A DNA stretch of 64,000 bases from Streptomyces sp. NBC_00464. Its GTDB lineage: Bacteria; Actinomycetota; Actinomycetes; Streptomycetales; Streptomycetaceae. Below, one piece after another: positions 1-9,321 of the stretch. The notes below the pieces were generated by a model, which saw only the letters and a program-made list of their open reading frames with translations, had not been told where the DNA came from and made no database searches. Position 1 is the stretch's first letter. Each line of letters starts with the position of its first letter. Location: positions 6,290,001 through 6,354,000 of the forward strand of contig NZ_CP107899.1 in assembly GCF_036013915.1 (NCBI RefSeq). Reading direction: 5' to 3'. Position numbers and translations under genes: made by a program.

Positions 1-1353
<1,353 letters not shown>

Positions 1354-1464
1354 TCAGTTGCTCGCGTCCACTGTGTTGTTCCCGGGTTGCGAACAGTTAT
1401 CGCACCGGTTGAACAGCTTCACTACTTAATTGAAAAGTGTGCTTGTTCGCTAGAACCCGATAGG

Positions 1465-1581
1465 GTTTCGGTGGTCATTGCGTTAGGGAAACGCCCGGTT
1501 ACATTCCGAACCCGGAAGCTAAGCCTTTCAGCGCCGATGGTACTGCAGGGGGGACCCTGTGGGAGAGTAGGACGCCGCCGA
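1465..1581 (+). rRNA. 5S ribosomal RNA
   Basis: This is the 5S rRNA of the same operon, about 117 nt. It starts at GTTTCGGTGGTCATTGCG, has the conserved CCGAACCCGGAAGCTAAG loop at about 1508-1526, and ends near GGACGCCGCCGAAC. Order and spacing after the 23S gene are those of a normal Streptomyces rrn operon. The ends are judged by eye and could shift by 1-3 nt. Confidence 0.95.
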
Positions 1582-1591
1582 ACAATCTTTG

Positions 1592-1641
1592 AAGGACCCT
1601 TGGTCCCAGCGTTCAACGCTGGGACCAAGGGTCCTTTTTGT
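1592..1641 (+). terminator. rRNA operon terminator
   Basis: A perfect stem of about 20 bp (left arm 1592-1611, loop TTCAA, right arm 1617-1636) is followed by TTTTTG and more T-rich sequence. It lies directly after 5S and is a strong intrinsic terminator for the rRNA operon. Confidence 0.9.
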
Positions 1642-1711
1642 TTTTCCGAAGCGCGTCGGGTGTCCGGCTGCGCAAGAATGTCTGTAGTACCCGATGACAG
1701 GAGCACCACCG

Positions 1712-4063
1712 ATGTCCACCAACTCTCCCGACGATCGTTCGGAGCGCGAGCCGCGTCGCCGGGACGGCGGTGACCGGGGCGGCTTCAGCGGCGGTCGTGA
1801 CGACCGGTCAGGCGGCCAGCGTCGGGACAACGACCGCGGCGGCAACCGTCGTGATGACAGCCGGCCCACCAGCAGTGGCGGCGGCAACCGTCGTGATGAC
1901 AGCAGGCCCACCAGTGGTGGCGGCGGTTTCCGCGGTGGCGACCGGGACCGTGCGCCCCGCCGCGACGACAACCGGGGCGGTTCGTCCGGCGGTGGGTTCC
2001 GTCGCGATGACAGTCGCCCCTCCAGTGGTGGTGGCGGTTTCCGTCGCGATGACCGTGGTGGTTCCGGTTCGTCCGGTGGCGGCTTCCGTCGTGATGACAG
2101 TCGGCCCTCCACCGGTGGTGGTGGGTTCCGTCGTGACGACCGTGGTGGTTCCGGTTCGTCCGGCGGTGGGTTCCGTCGTGATGACCGTGCTCCGCGTCGT
2201 GATGACGACCGTGGTGGGCGTTCCGGTGGTGGGTTCGAGCGGCGTGATGACCGGGACCGTGCGCCCCGCCGCGACGACAACCGGGGCGGTTCGTCCGGCG
2301 GTGGGTTCCGTCGCGATGACAGTCGCCCCTCCAGTGGTGGTGGCGGTTTCCGTCGCGATGACCGTGGTGGTTCCGGTTCGTCCGGTGGCGGTTTCCGTCG
2401 TGATGACCGTGCTCCGCGTCGTGATGACGACCGTGGTGGGCGTTCCGGTGGTGGGTTCGAGCGGCGTGATGACCGGGACCGTGCGCCCCGCCGCGACGAC
2501 AACCGGGGCGGTTCGTCCGGCGGTGGGTTCCGTCGCGATGACAGTCGCCCCTCCAGTGGTGGTGGCGGTTTCCGTCGCGATGACCGTGGTGGTTCCGGTT
2601 CGTCCGGCGGTGGGTTCCGTCGCGACGACAGTCGGCCTTCCGGTGGTGGCGGCTTCCGCCGTGATGACCGTGGTGGTTCCGGTTCGTCCGGCGGTGGGTT
2701 CCGTCGCGACGACAGTCGGCCCTCCACCGGTGGTGGCGGTTTCCGTCGTGATGACCGTGGTGGTTCCGGTTCGTCCGGCGGTGGGTTCCGTCGTGATGAC
2801 CGTGCTCCGCGTCGTGATGACGACCGTGGTGGGCGTTCCGGTGGTGGGTTCGAGCGGCGTGATGACCGGCCGCGTGGGCCCCGGCGCGACGACGACAACC
2901 GTGGGGGCGGCACCGGCGGCGGTTTCCGTCGTGACGACAGTCGCCCCTCCACCGGTGGTGGCGGCTTCCGCCGTGATGACCGCGGTGGTTCCGGTTCGTC
3001 CGGCGGTGGGTTCCGTCGCGACGACAGTCGGCCCTCCGGTGGTGGTGGCGGCTTCCGCCGTGACGACCGTGGTGGTTCCGGTTCGTCCGGCGGCGGCTTC
3101 CGTCGCGACGACAGCCGGGGCGGCTCCTCCGGCGGTTTCCGTGGGCGGCGCGATGACGACCGGGGCGGCTACCGGGGCCGCGACGACCGTGGTGGGTACG
3201 AGCGTCGGGACGAGCGCGAGCGTGAGCCGATCAAGCGGCTTCCGATCCCCGACGAGGTCACCGGCCACGAGATCGACAAGGACGTCCGGCAGGAGCTGAT
3301 GAGCCTGCCCAAGACCCTGGCCGAGGATGTCGCCCGGAACCTTGTCATGGTGGCCCGCCTCCTCGACGAGGACCCCGAGCAGGCATACGCGTACTCACGC
3401 ATTGCTCTGCGACTGGCCTCGCGGGTCGCGGCGGTGCGGGAGGCGGCAGGCTTCGCCGCCTACGCGACGCAGAAGTACGCCGAGGCGCTGGCGGAGTTCC
3501 GGGCGTCCCGGCGGATGACCGGTTCCGTGGAGCTGTGGCCCGTGATGGCCGACTGCGAGCGCGGACTGGGCCGGCCCGAGCGGGCGATGGCCATGGCCGG
3601 TGAGCCCGAGGTGCAGAAGCTGGACAAGGCCGGACAGGTCGAGATGCGTCTGGTCGCTGCCGGTGCCCGTCGTGACATGGGACAGATCGACGCCGCCATT
3701 GTGACGCTGCAGAGTTCCGAGCTGGCCTCCAGCGCCGTTCACCCGTGGACGCCGCGACTGCGCTATGCGTACGCGGACGCGCTGCTGGCCGCCGGTCGCG
3801 AGGACGAGGCGCGCGAGTGGTTCGGAAAGGCCCTGGAGGCCGACAAGGACGGCTCCACCGACGCGTCGGACCGGCTTGCCGAGCTGGACGGTGTCGAGTT
3901 CGTCGATGCTCTCGGCGACGATGACGAGGACGGCGCCCCTGCGCCCGCCCCCGCCGATGACGTCGAGGCGCCGGTGGTAACCGCCGCGGACGACCTCGAC
4001 GAGGACGAGGACGACGACGCAGAGGACGACGACCAGGACGAGGACGGTCCGGTCAAGGCGTAA
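1712..4063 (+). CDS. Arg/Gly/Asp-rich repeat protein with C-terminal helical (TPR-like) domain
   Basis: The product is about 783 residues. I chose ATG 1712 because AGGAG lies 8 nt upstream; the in-frame ATG at 1694 has no such site. Residues ~40-475 are a low-complexity tract built from units such as GGGFRRDD, RGGSGSSGG and APRRDDDRGG, with no predicted fold. Residues ~510-720 form a helical repeat domain rich in Ala, Arg and Glu that resembles tetratricopeptide repeats (for example the YAYADALLAAGREDEAREWF stretch). The last ~55 residues are acidic (Asp/Glu runs). RGG-type tracts in other proteins bind RNA and drive condensate formation; that role here is inferred. The gene lies alone after the rRNA operon. 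The repeat bias keeps other reading frames open over the same DNA. Confidence 0.85.
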   Translation: MSTNSPDDRSEREPRRRDGGDRGGFSGGRDDRSGGQRRDNDRGGNRRDDSRPTSSGGGNRRDDSRPTSGGGGFRGGDRDRAPRRDDNRGGSSGGGFRRDDSRPSSGGGGFRRDDRGGSGSSGGGFRRDDSRPSTGGGGFRRDDRGGSGSSGGGFRRDDRAPRRDDDRGGRSGGGFERRDDRDRAPRRDDNRGGSSGGGFRRDDSRPSSGGGGFRRDDRGGSGSSGGGFRRDDRAPRRDDDRGGRSGGGFERRDDRDRAPRRDDNRGGSSGGGFRRDDSRPSSGGGGFRRDDRGGSGSSGGGFRRDDSRPSGGGGFRRDDRGGSGSSGGGFRRDDSRPSTGGGGFRRDDRGGSGSSGGGFRRDDRAPRRDDDRGGRSGGGFERRDDRPRGPRRDDDNRGGGTGGGFRRDDSRPSTGGGGFRRDDRGGSGSSGGGFRRDDSRPSGGGGGFRRDDRGGSGSSGGGFRRDDSRGGSSGGFRGRRDDDRGGYRGRDDRGGYERRDEREREPIKRLPIPDEVTGHEIDKDVRQELMSLPKTLAEDVARNLVMVARLLDEDPEQAYAYSRIALRLASRVAAVREAAGFAAYATQKYAEALAEFRASRRMTGSVELWPVMADCERGLGRPERAMAMAGEPEVQKLDKAGQVEMRLVAAGARRDMGQIDAAIVTLQSSELASSAVHPWTPRLRYAYADALLAAGREDEAREWFGKALEADKDGSTDASDRLAELDGVEFVDALGDDDEDGAPAPAPADDVEAPVVTAADDLDEDEDDDAEDDDQDEDGPVKA
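1800..3150 (+). repeat. Internal coding repeats of the RGG/RDD tract
   Basis: The coding sequence is made of short Gly/Arg/Asp units arranged in longer blocks. A block of about 140 nt beginning GACCGGGACCGTGCGC is essentially identical at 1940, 2249 and 2471. The last two starts are exactly 222 nt (74 codons) apart, so a whole 74-codon unit has been duplicated in tandem. Near-identity of silent positions points to recent recombination or slippage rather than old divergence. Confidence 0.85.
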
Positions 4064-4067
4064 CGAA

Positions 4068-4111
4068 GCAGAAGAGGGCGGCACCCCAGTCCGGGTGCCG
4101 CCCTCTTCTGC
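4068..4111. terminator. Bidirectional terminator hairpin between convergent genes
   Basis: A near-perfect 19-bp stem (4068-4086 with 4093-4111, loop of 6 nt) lies between the repeat-protein stop and the stop of the DUF1015 gene on the other strand. It has no clear T-tract, as is common in Streptomyces, and can serve both strands. Confidence 0.75.
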
Positions 4112-4123
4112 GTTGAGGCCGGG

Positions 4124-5401
4124 TCAGCCGAGGGTGAGGCTGCGCAGGACCAGGCCAGTGGCCGGTTTGGGGCCGAAGGAGGTCGACTTGCGCGGCATGG
4201 TCACGCCCTGACGGGCCAGGTCCCGGACGACCTCTTCGCGTACCGGATGCATCAGGACCGCCGTCGAGTTGTGGCGTTCTGCCTGCTCCACGGCGGCCGC
4301 GGTGTCGTGGATGTAGGCGATGTGTGCCGGGTCGTCGGGGATCTGCCAGACATGGTCGAGCAGCGCCGAGTGCAGAACCGTCGCGTCGAGCGTGCGCCAG
4401 GCGGTCGGTCGGTCCGTGGGGACGGTGCGGGTCAGCAGGGCCCGGTCGGGGCGGTCGACCAGATGGAAACCGCCGTCGCCCGCGAGCAGGAAGGCGTTGC
4501 CCTCCGCGGCGGCCCCGGCCAGAGCGTCCATGGCCCGGGGGAGCGGCCCCTCGATGTCACGGATCCGGAAGCGGCCGGTCAGTGCGGCGAGTGCGTCGGC
4601 GACGGGCAGCCCGTGCAACAGCCGGTGGATGGAGCGGACCCGCAGCGGGTAGCGGGCCGTGTCGACCAGGAGCACCAGGCCGAAGTCCCACGGGCCGGGG
4701 GCGGCCTGTTCCTGTTGAAGCCTCAGATAGGTGGCCCAGCGGTGGTGGCCGTCGGCGATCAGGGCCTGGTGACGGGCCAGATCTGCCTCGATCGCCGATC
4801 GTTCGGCGGCGTCATTGACCGCCCAGAGCCGGTGGCTGAAGCCGTCCTCCGTGGTGGTGGCGAGCAGCGGCGGGCGGTGGATCGTGCGCTCGATGGCGGC
4901 GGTTGCCCCGGTGGCGTTGCCGTCGCTGCGATAGGTCAGCAGCAGCGGTTCGAGGTGGGCCGCGGTGGTCCGCATCAGGTCGGCGCGGTCCTCGACGACA
5001 TCGGCCATCACGTCCTCGTGCGGGAGCACGATGCCGTCGGCGGGGCCGGAGAGGGCCAGCGCGCCGATGACGCCGCGCTGGAGGATCTCGCCGTTGCGCT
5101 GCTCGTACACGTAGAGCGCGGGTTCGGGATCGGGGGCGAGGATTCCCTCCGCGAGCCATTGGTTCAGGGTCGCGGCGGCCTGTTCGTGGCGGGCGGACGC
5201 GGTGTCCGCCTGCGGCAGGATCAGGCGCACGATGTTGCGCGGATCCGCCGATTCCAGGTGGAGCAGGCCGTCGGGCCGTACGACAACGTCGTACGGGGGC
5301 GAGGTCACCGCGGCAAGACTGCCGACCCGCTCGGGGACGTAGCGCAGTCCACGGAACGGAATCAGGTGCAGTCCCTGGTCCGCGCGGCCTCGTGTGTTCA
5401 T
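4124..5401 (-). CDS. DUF1015 family protein
   Basis: The protein is 425 residues, a normal length for DUF1015. Family features are visible: an N-terminal PFRGLRYVPERVGSLAAVTSPPYDVV segment, the NIVRLILPQ motif, an ALYVYEQ strand, a GADGHHRW-like IADGHHRWATYLRLQQE motif near the middle, and a C-terminal region typical of the family. Biochemical role is unknown; the family has been linked loosely to serine metabolism in some bacteria, which I cannot test here. The start at ATG 5401 keeps the conserved N-terminus; the frame stays open upstream, but that part overlaps the divergent HAD gene. It is transcribed divergently from that gene with a gap of only ~70 bp. Confidence 0.85.
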   Translation of the reverse strand: MNTRGRADQGLHLIPFRGLRYVPERVGSLAAVTSPPYDVVVRPDGLLHLESADPRNIVRLILPQADTASARHEQAAATLNQWLAEGILAPDPEPALYVYEQRNGEILQRGVIGALALSGPADGIVLPHEDVMADVVEDRADLMRTTAAHLEPLLLTYRSDGNATGATAAIERTIHRPPLLATTTEDGFSHRLWAVNDAAERSAIEADLARHQALIADGHHRWATYLRLQQEQAAPGPWDFGLVLLVDTARYPLRVRSIHRLLHGLPVADALAALTGRFRIRDIEGPLPRAMDALAGAAAEGNAFLLAGDGGFHLVDRPDRALLTRTVPTDRPTAWRTLDATVLHSALLDHVWQIPDDPAHIAYIHDTAAAVEQAERHNSTAVLMHPVREEVVRDLARQGVTMPRKSTSFGPKPATGLVLRSLTLG

Positions 5402-5473
5402 TTCTGCATCGTATGTGCGGTTCGGGGATGCGCGATGATCGGGGGGAGACGCAGGCAATGAGGAGCGCAGGAT

Positions 5474-6502
5474 ATGAGTCAGGCGAGCAGGACCAGGCCG
5501 AGCGGGAGCAGCACCGCGTTGAGCGAGGCGTACGACACGGCGCTGCTCGATCTCGACGGGGTGGTGTACGCGGGCGGGCAGGCGATCGACCATGCGGTCG
5601 AGGCGCTCGGCACGGCGCGGGACGGCGGAATGCACCTGGCGTACGTGACCAACAACGCGCTGCGGACGCCGGACGCCGTGGCGGAGCATCTGACCGAGCT
5701 CGGGGTGCCGGCCGAGCCTGCCGACGTGATCACGTCGGCGCAGGCCGTGGCCCGGCTGATCGCCGATCAGCTGCCCGCCGGAGCCCGGGTGCTGGTGATC
5801 GGGGGCGAAGGGCTGCGGGTGGCGCTGCGTGAACGCGGGCTGGAGCCCGTGGAGTCGGCGGACGACGACCCGGTCGCGGTGGCGCAGGGTTACGGCGGGC
5901 CCGACATGGCGTGGGGCCGGTTCGCCGAGGCGTCCTATGCGATCAACCGCGGGCTGCCGTGGTTCGCGTCCAACACGGACCTGACCATTCCGAGCGCCCG
6001 GGGGATCGCGCCGGGCAACGGGGCGGCCGTGGCGGTCGTACGGATCGCGACCGGGGCCGAGCCGCAGGTGGCAGGGAAGCCGCTGCCCCCGATGCACAGG
6101 GAGACGGTGCTGCGGACCGGTGCCGAACGGCCGCTGGTGGTCGGGGACCGGCTGGACACCGACATCGAGGGGGCGTTCAACGGTGGCGTGGACTCGCTGC
6201 TGGTGCTGACCGGGGTGACGGACGCGGCGCAGCTGTTGGCTGCCAGGCCGGAACACCGGCCGACGTATGTGGACGCCGATCTGCGTGGACTGCTGACGGG
6301 ACAGCCGGAGGTGACGCAGGAGGGCGAGAGCTTCCGTTGCGGCGGCTGGATGGCGTCCGTCCGGGCCGAGGAGCTGGTGCTGGACGGTGACGGGGAGGCG
6401 CTCGACGGTCTCCGCGCGCTGAGCGCGGCGGCGTGGTCGCACGCCGGGGAGGGCTCGTGCGGGCTGGACGCGGGGAAGGCGGTGGCCCGGCTCGGGCTGT
6501 AG
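5474..6502 (+). CDS. HAD-IIA family hydrolase (NagD/phosphoglycolate phosphatase-like)
   Basis: The protein is 342 residues. The HAD nucleophile motif DLDGVVY lies near residue 24, a TNNA motif II near residue 60, and the C-terminal acidic motif GDRLDTDIEGAF with the cap insert of the IIA subclass in between. The enzyme probably hydrolyses a small phosphorylated metabolite in the cytoplasm; the substrate cannot be read from sequence. ATG 5474 has AGGAG/GCAGG just upstream. The last ~90 residues extend beyond the usual domain and look less conserved. It is divergent from the DUF1015 gene and shares its short promoter region. Confidence 0.87.
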   Translation: MSQASRTRPSGSSTALSEAYDTALLDLDGVVYAGGQAIDHAVEALGTARDGGMHLAYVTNNALRTPDAVAEHLTELGVPAEPADVITSAQAVARLIADQLPAGARVLVIGGEGLRVALRERGLEPVESADDDPVAVAQGYGGPDMAWGRFAEASYAINRGLPWFASNTDLTIPSARGIAPGNGAAVAVVRIATGAEPQVAGKPLPPMHRETVLRTGAERPLVVGDRLDTDIEGAFNGGVDSLLVLTGVTDAAQLLAARPEHRPTYVDADLRGLLTGQPEVTQEGESFRCGGWMASVRAEELVLDGDGEALDGLRALSAAAWSHAGEGSCGLDAGKAVARLGL

Positions 6503-6549
6503 GACCGGGCTGCGTCACCGGGCCGCAGGACGCCGTTGGCCGTGACCCG

Positions 6550-7431
6550 TCAGTCGAGGACGGCGAGGCTGAGCCGGCGCAGGCGTGCGGGGTCGGCGAT
6601 CACGTCGTACGAGGTGATCCTGTCGTCCTCGAATGTGAAGGAGAGGGCGAACAGCAGACGGCCGCGCGGGGCCACGACGACTCCCACCGTGCCGTCGACC
6701 AGCGCGAGTTCGGCGAGTTGTGACCGGTGGGCCAGCGCAGCCGTGCCCTCCGCGACGGCTCGCGCGCCGCGGGCCTCGGCCAACCCGCCCGGCGGCACCG
6801 CGAAGGGGTCGGCACGGCGCACCACGTCGGGAGCCAGTACCGCGAGGATCGCGGTGAGGTCACCGGCCCGCGCGGCGGTGAGGAACGCCGAGACGACCTG
6901 ACGCTGCCGGGCCAGTTCGGCCGCCGGGACCACGGGTGTGCCCCGCACCTTGTGGCGCGCGCGGCTGGCGATCTTCTTCGTGGTGACCGGGGTGCGTTCC
7001 ACGAGGGGGGCGATCTCGCTGAACGGCACGGCGAACATGTCGTGCAGCACGAACGCGATCCGCTCGACGGGTTCCAGTGTGTCCAGGACCACGAGCAGCG
7101 CACGGCTCACCGAGTCGGCCAACAGCGCCTCGTCCTCCGGACGGCTTTCCCGCGCGGAGTCCGAGACCTGGTCGAGGACCTGCTGTTCCCGCAGGTCCTC
7201 CCGACGCGACCTGCGGGAGCGCAACATGTCGAGGCAGATGCGGGTCACCACGGTCCGCAGCCAGCCGGCCAGGTTGTCCACCTCGTCCGCGTCGACCCGG
7301 CAGAGGCGGAGCCAGGTCTCCTGGACGGCGTCGTCGGCCTCGTCCAGTGAGCCGAGCATCCGGTGGGCGACCGCGCGCAGCAGCCCGCGCTGCGCCTCGA
7401 AGCGTTCCGCCAGTGCCTCGTGCTCGTCCAC
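6550..7431 (-). CDS. ECF RNA polymerase sigma factor with C-terminal SnoaL-like domain (ECF41/SigJ type)
   Basis: The protein is 293 residues, longer than a plain ECF sigma factor. Region 2 spans ~15-75 (DDAVQETWLRL, AGWLRTVVTRICLDMLRSRRSRRED). Region 4 spans ~105-165 (LEPVERIAFVLHDMF, FSEIAPLVERTPVTTKKIASRARHKVRG). Residues ~175-293 resemble the SnoaL/NTF2-like extension of ECF41-type factors, which acts in cis instead of an anti-sigma factor; ADPARLRRL near the end resembles the NPDKL-like tail motif. GTG 7431 is preceded by AAAGG. It is divergent from an FMN-dependent reductase, and ECF41 factors often sit beside the oxidoreductase they control. No anti-sigma gene is nearby, consistent with the class. 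Confidence 0.85.
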   Translation of the reverse strand: MDEHEALAERFEAQRGLLRAVAHRMLGSLDEADDAVQETWLRLCRVDADEVDNLAGWLRTVVTRICLDMLRSRRSRREDLREQQVLDQVSDSARESRPEDEALLADSVSRALLVVLDTLEPVERIAFVLHDMFAVPFSEIAPLVERTPVTTKKIASRARHKVRGTPVVPAAELARQRQVVSAFLTAARAGDLTAILAVLAPDVVRRADPFAVPPGGLAEARGARAVAEGTAALAHRSQLAELALVDGTVGVVVAPRGRLLFALSFTFEDDRITSYDVIADPARLRRLSLAVLD

Positions 7432-7504
7432 CGGTCACCTTTCGCCGTTCTGGTCCGTCACCCTCCTGACGAACGCAACGTGGCTGAAGTGACAGGAGAG
7501 CCCG

Positions 7505-8245
7505 ATGACATCCTTGTTGCACCTGGATTCCAGTGCCAATCGCTCCGACGAGTCGGTCAGCAGGCAACTGACCGCGCTGTTCGCCCGCACGTGGCGGGCC
7601 GCGAACGGACCGGCCGGATACCGGTACCGGGACCTGGCCGCCGACCCGGTGCCGCCGGTGGCGACCGCCTACTGCGCCCTCGGCCGGCGAGCGGAGCGGA
7701 ACGGGGTCGTCCCGCCGGACGCGGTCGACGCCCTGATCGGGAGCGTGGCCGAGGAACGGGAATGGTCGCTGACCCTCCCACTGGTCACCGAACTGCTGGC
7801 GGCCGACACAGTGCTGATCGGCGCCCCGATGTACAACTACGCGGTCTCCGCCTCGCTGAAGGCGTGGATCGACCGGGTGAGTTTCCCCGGGGCGCTGGTC
7901 GACCCGGACACGGGGGACGGCCTGCTGCGCGGGACGAAGGTCGTGGTGATCAGCGCACGGGGCGGCGCCTACGGCCCGGGGACTCCTCGGGAGGCCTGGG
8001 ACTTCCAGACGCCGTACCTGCGGGCCTACCTCGGTGAGAAGGGGGTGGCGCCGGCGGACCTGCACTTCATCGCCGCCGAGATGACCATGGCCGAGGTGGT
8101 CCCGGACCTGGCCCGTTTCCGGCCGATGGCCGCGAGCTCGCTCGCCGCGGCGCGAGCGGAAGTGATCGCGGTCGCCTCGGGCAGGTCCCCGGCAGCGGGC
8201 CGGAGCGCGGACACGGAAGGCCGGATCGACGCTCCAGCAGGGTAG
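7505..8245 (+). CDS. FMN-dependent NADH azoreductase family protein
   Basis: The protein is 246 residues with a flavodoxin-like fold. LLHLDSSANRSDESVSRQLT at the N-terminus is the FMN phosphate-binding loop of the AzoR family, and PMYNYAVSASLKAWIDRVSFPG near residues 110-130 is its signature. The family reduces azo dyes and quinones with NADH using FMN; the physiological target is likely a quinone or electrophile. The start ATG 7505 follows AGGAGAG at good spacing. The last ~45 residues beyond the domain look disordered. It is divergent from the ECF sigma gene and likely its target, though I could not define a shared promoter motif. Its stop overlaps the iron box of the next operon. Confidence 0.85.
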   Translation: MTSLLHLDSSANRSDESVSRQLTALFARTWRAANGPAGYRYRDLAADPVPPVATAYCALGRRAERNGVVPPDAVDALIGSVAEEREWSLTLPLVTELLAADTVLIGAPMYNYAVSASLKAWIDRVSFPGALVDPDTGDGLLRGTKVVVISARGGAYGPGTPREAWDFQTPYLRAYLGEKGVAPADLHFIAAEMTMAEVVPDLARFRPMAASSLAAARAEVIAVASGRSPAAGRSADTEGRIDAPAG

Positions 8246-8255
8246 GCTAACCTAA
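8237..8255 (+). promoter_or_regulatory. Probable iron box (DmdR/IdeR operator)
   Basis: The 19-mer GCAGGGTAGGCTAACCTAA matches the actinobacterial iron box TTAGGTTAGGCTAACCTAA at 16 of 19 positions. It ends 4 nt before the GTG start of a siderophore permease. DmdR/IdeR with Fe2+ binds such sites and represses iron uptake genes. The site overlaps the 3' end of the azoreductase gene. Confidence 0.7.
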
Positions 8256-8259
8256 CCGC

Positions 8260-9321
8260 GTGTTCGTTGAGAGTCCCCCGGAACCGAGTGCAGGCCCGAT
8301 AGCCGCCCCGGACAGAGCCACGCCCCCCAGGCGCCATGCGGTACGCGCCGCGGGGCTCCTGGTGGCGTTGGCCGCCCTGGTGCTGGTGTGCCTGGCGAGT
8401 ATCGCGATCGGTGCCAAGGGGCTGCCCATCGCCGATGTGTGGCACGGCCTGTTCCACTATGCGGGGAGCGGCGACGACGTCCTCGTACGGAAGGTACGGA
8501 TCCCCCGGACCGTCCTCGGGCTGATCGTCGGTGCCGCGCTCGGACTCGCCGGGGCCGTGATGCAGGCGCTGACCCGCAACCCGCTCGCCGAGCCCGGGCT
8601 CCTCGGTGTCAATGCCGGTGCGTCGGCGGCGGTGGTCTCCGCCATCAGCTTCTTCGGCGTCACCTCGCTGACCGGATACGTCTGGTTCGCCTTCGCCGGG
8701 GCCGCGATCGTCTCGGTCGCCGTGTATCTGCTCGGCGGCAGCCGGTCCGCCAATCCCGTACGGCTCGCCCTGGCCGGGACGGCCGTCACCGCTGCGCTGT
8801 ACGGCTACGTCAACGCCGTACAGCTGCTGGATTCGGCGGCGCTGGACCGGCTGCGGTTCTGGACCGTCGGTTCGCTGGCCTCCGCGAACATGGAGACCGT
8901 CGGCAAGGTGTGGCCGTTCATCGCGCTCGGCGTGCTGCTCACGCTGCTCATCGCGCGGCCGCTCAACGCCCTGGAGATGGGCGACGACACGGCGCGGTCC
9001 CTCGGCGCCCATCTGACCCGGACCCGGATCCTCGCGATGCTCGCCGTCACCCTGCTGTGCGGGGCCGCGACGGCCGCGTGCGGGCCGATCGTCTTCATCG
9101 GGCTGATGATCCCGCACCTGGTGCGTGCGATCACCGGTCCCGACATGCGGTGGATCCTGCCGTACGCGGCCGTGCTCTCCCCGGTGCTCCTGCTCGGCGC
9201 GGACGTGGTCGGCCGGATCGTCGCCCGCCCGTCCGAACTGCAGGTCGGCATCGTCACCGCGCTGCTCGGCGGACCCGTCTTCATCCATCTCGTACGACGC
9301 AAGAGGATGTCCCAGCTGTGA
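8260..9321 (+). CDS. Iron-siderophore ABC transporter permease (FecCD family)
   Basis: The protein is 353 residues with about nine to ten membrane segments, the usual FecCD size. Family motifs include RIPRTVLGLIVGAALGLAGAVMQALTRNPLAEPGLLGVNAGA and the cytoplasmic coupling region GPIVFIGLMIPHLVRAI. It imports ferric siderophores across the inner membrane together with the second permease and the ATPase that follow. GTG 8260 starts within a few bases of the iron box and has no Shine-Dalgarno, so the mRNA may be leaderless. The gene overlaps the next by 4 bp (GTGA). No substrate-binding lipoprotein is encoded in this cluster; it must lie elsewhere. Confidence 0.93.
   Translation: MFVESPPEPSAGPIAAPDRATPPRRHAVRAAGLLVALAALVLVCLASIAIGAKGLPIADVWHGLFHYAGSGDDVLVRKVRIPRTVLGLIVGAALGLAGAVMQALTRNPLAEPGLLGVNAGASAAVVSAISFFGVTSLTGYVWFAFAGAAIVSVAVYLLGGSRSANPVRLALAGTAVTAALYGYVNAVQLLDSAALDRLRFWTVGSLASANMETVGKVWPFIALGVLLTLLIARPLNALEMGDDTARSLGAHLTRTRILAMLAVTLLCGAATAACGPIVFIGLMIPHLVRAITGPDMRWILPYAAVLSPVLLLGADVVGRIVARPSELQVGIVTALLGGPVFIHLVRRKRMSQL

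Noticed and set aside
1528..3299. Three frames of 474-509 codons overlapping the repeat gene
   Set aside because: They mirror the periodic codons of the repeat gene, have no ribosome sites and encode only simple repeats.
4124..6442. A single 772-codon reverse frame covering DUF1015 and the HAD gene
   Set aside because: Only the part downstream of ATG 5401 is DUF1015; the rest is antisense to a clear HAD hydrolase.
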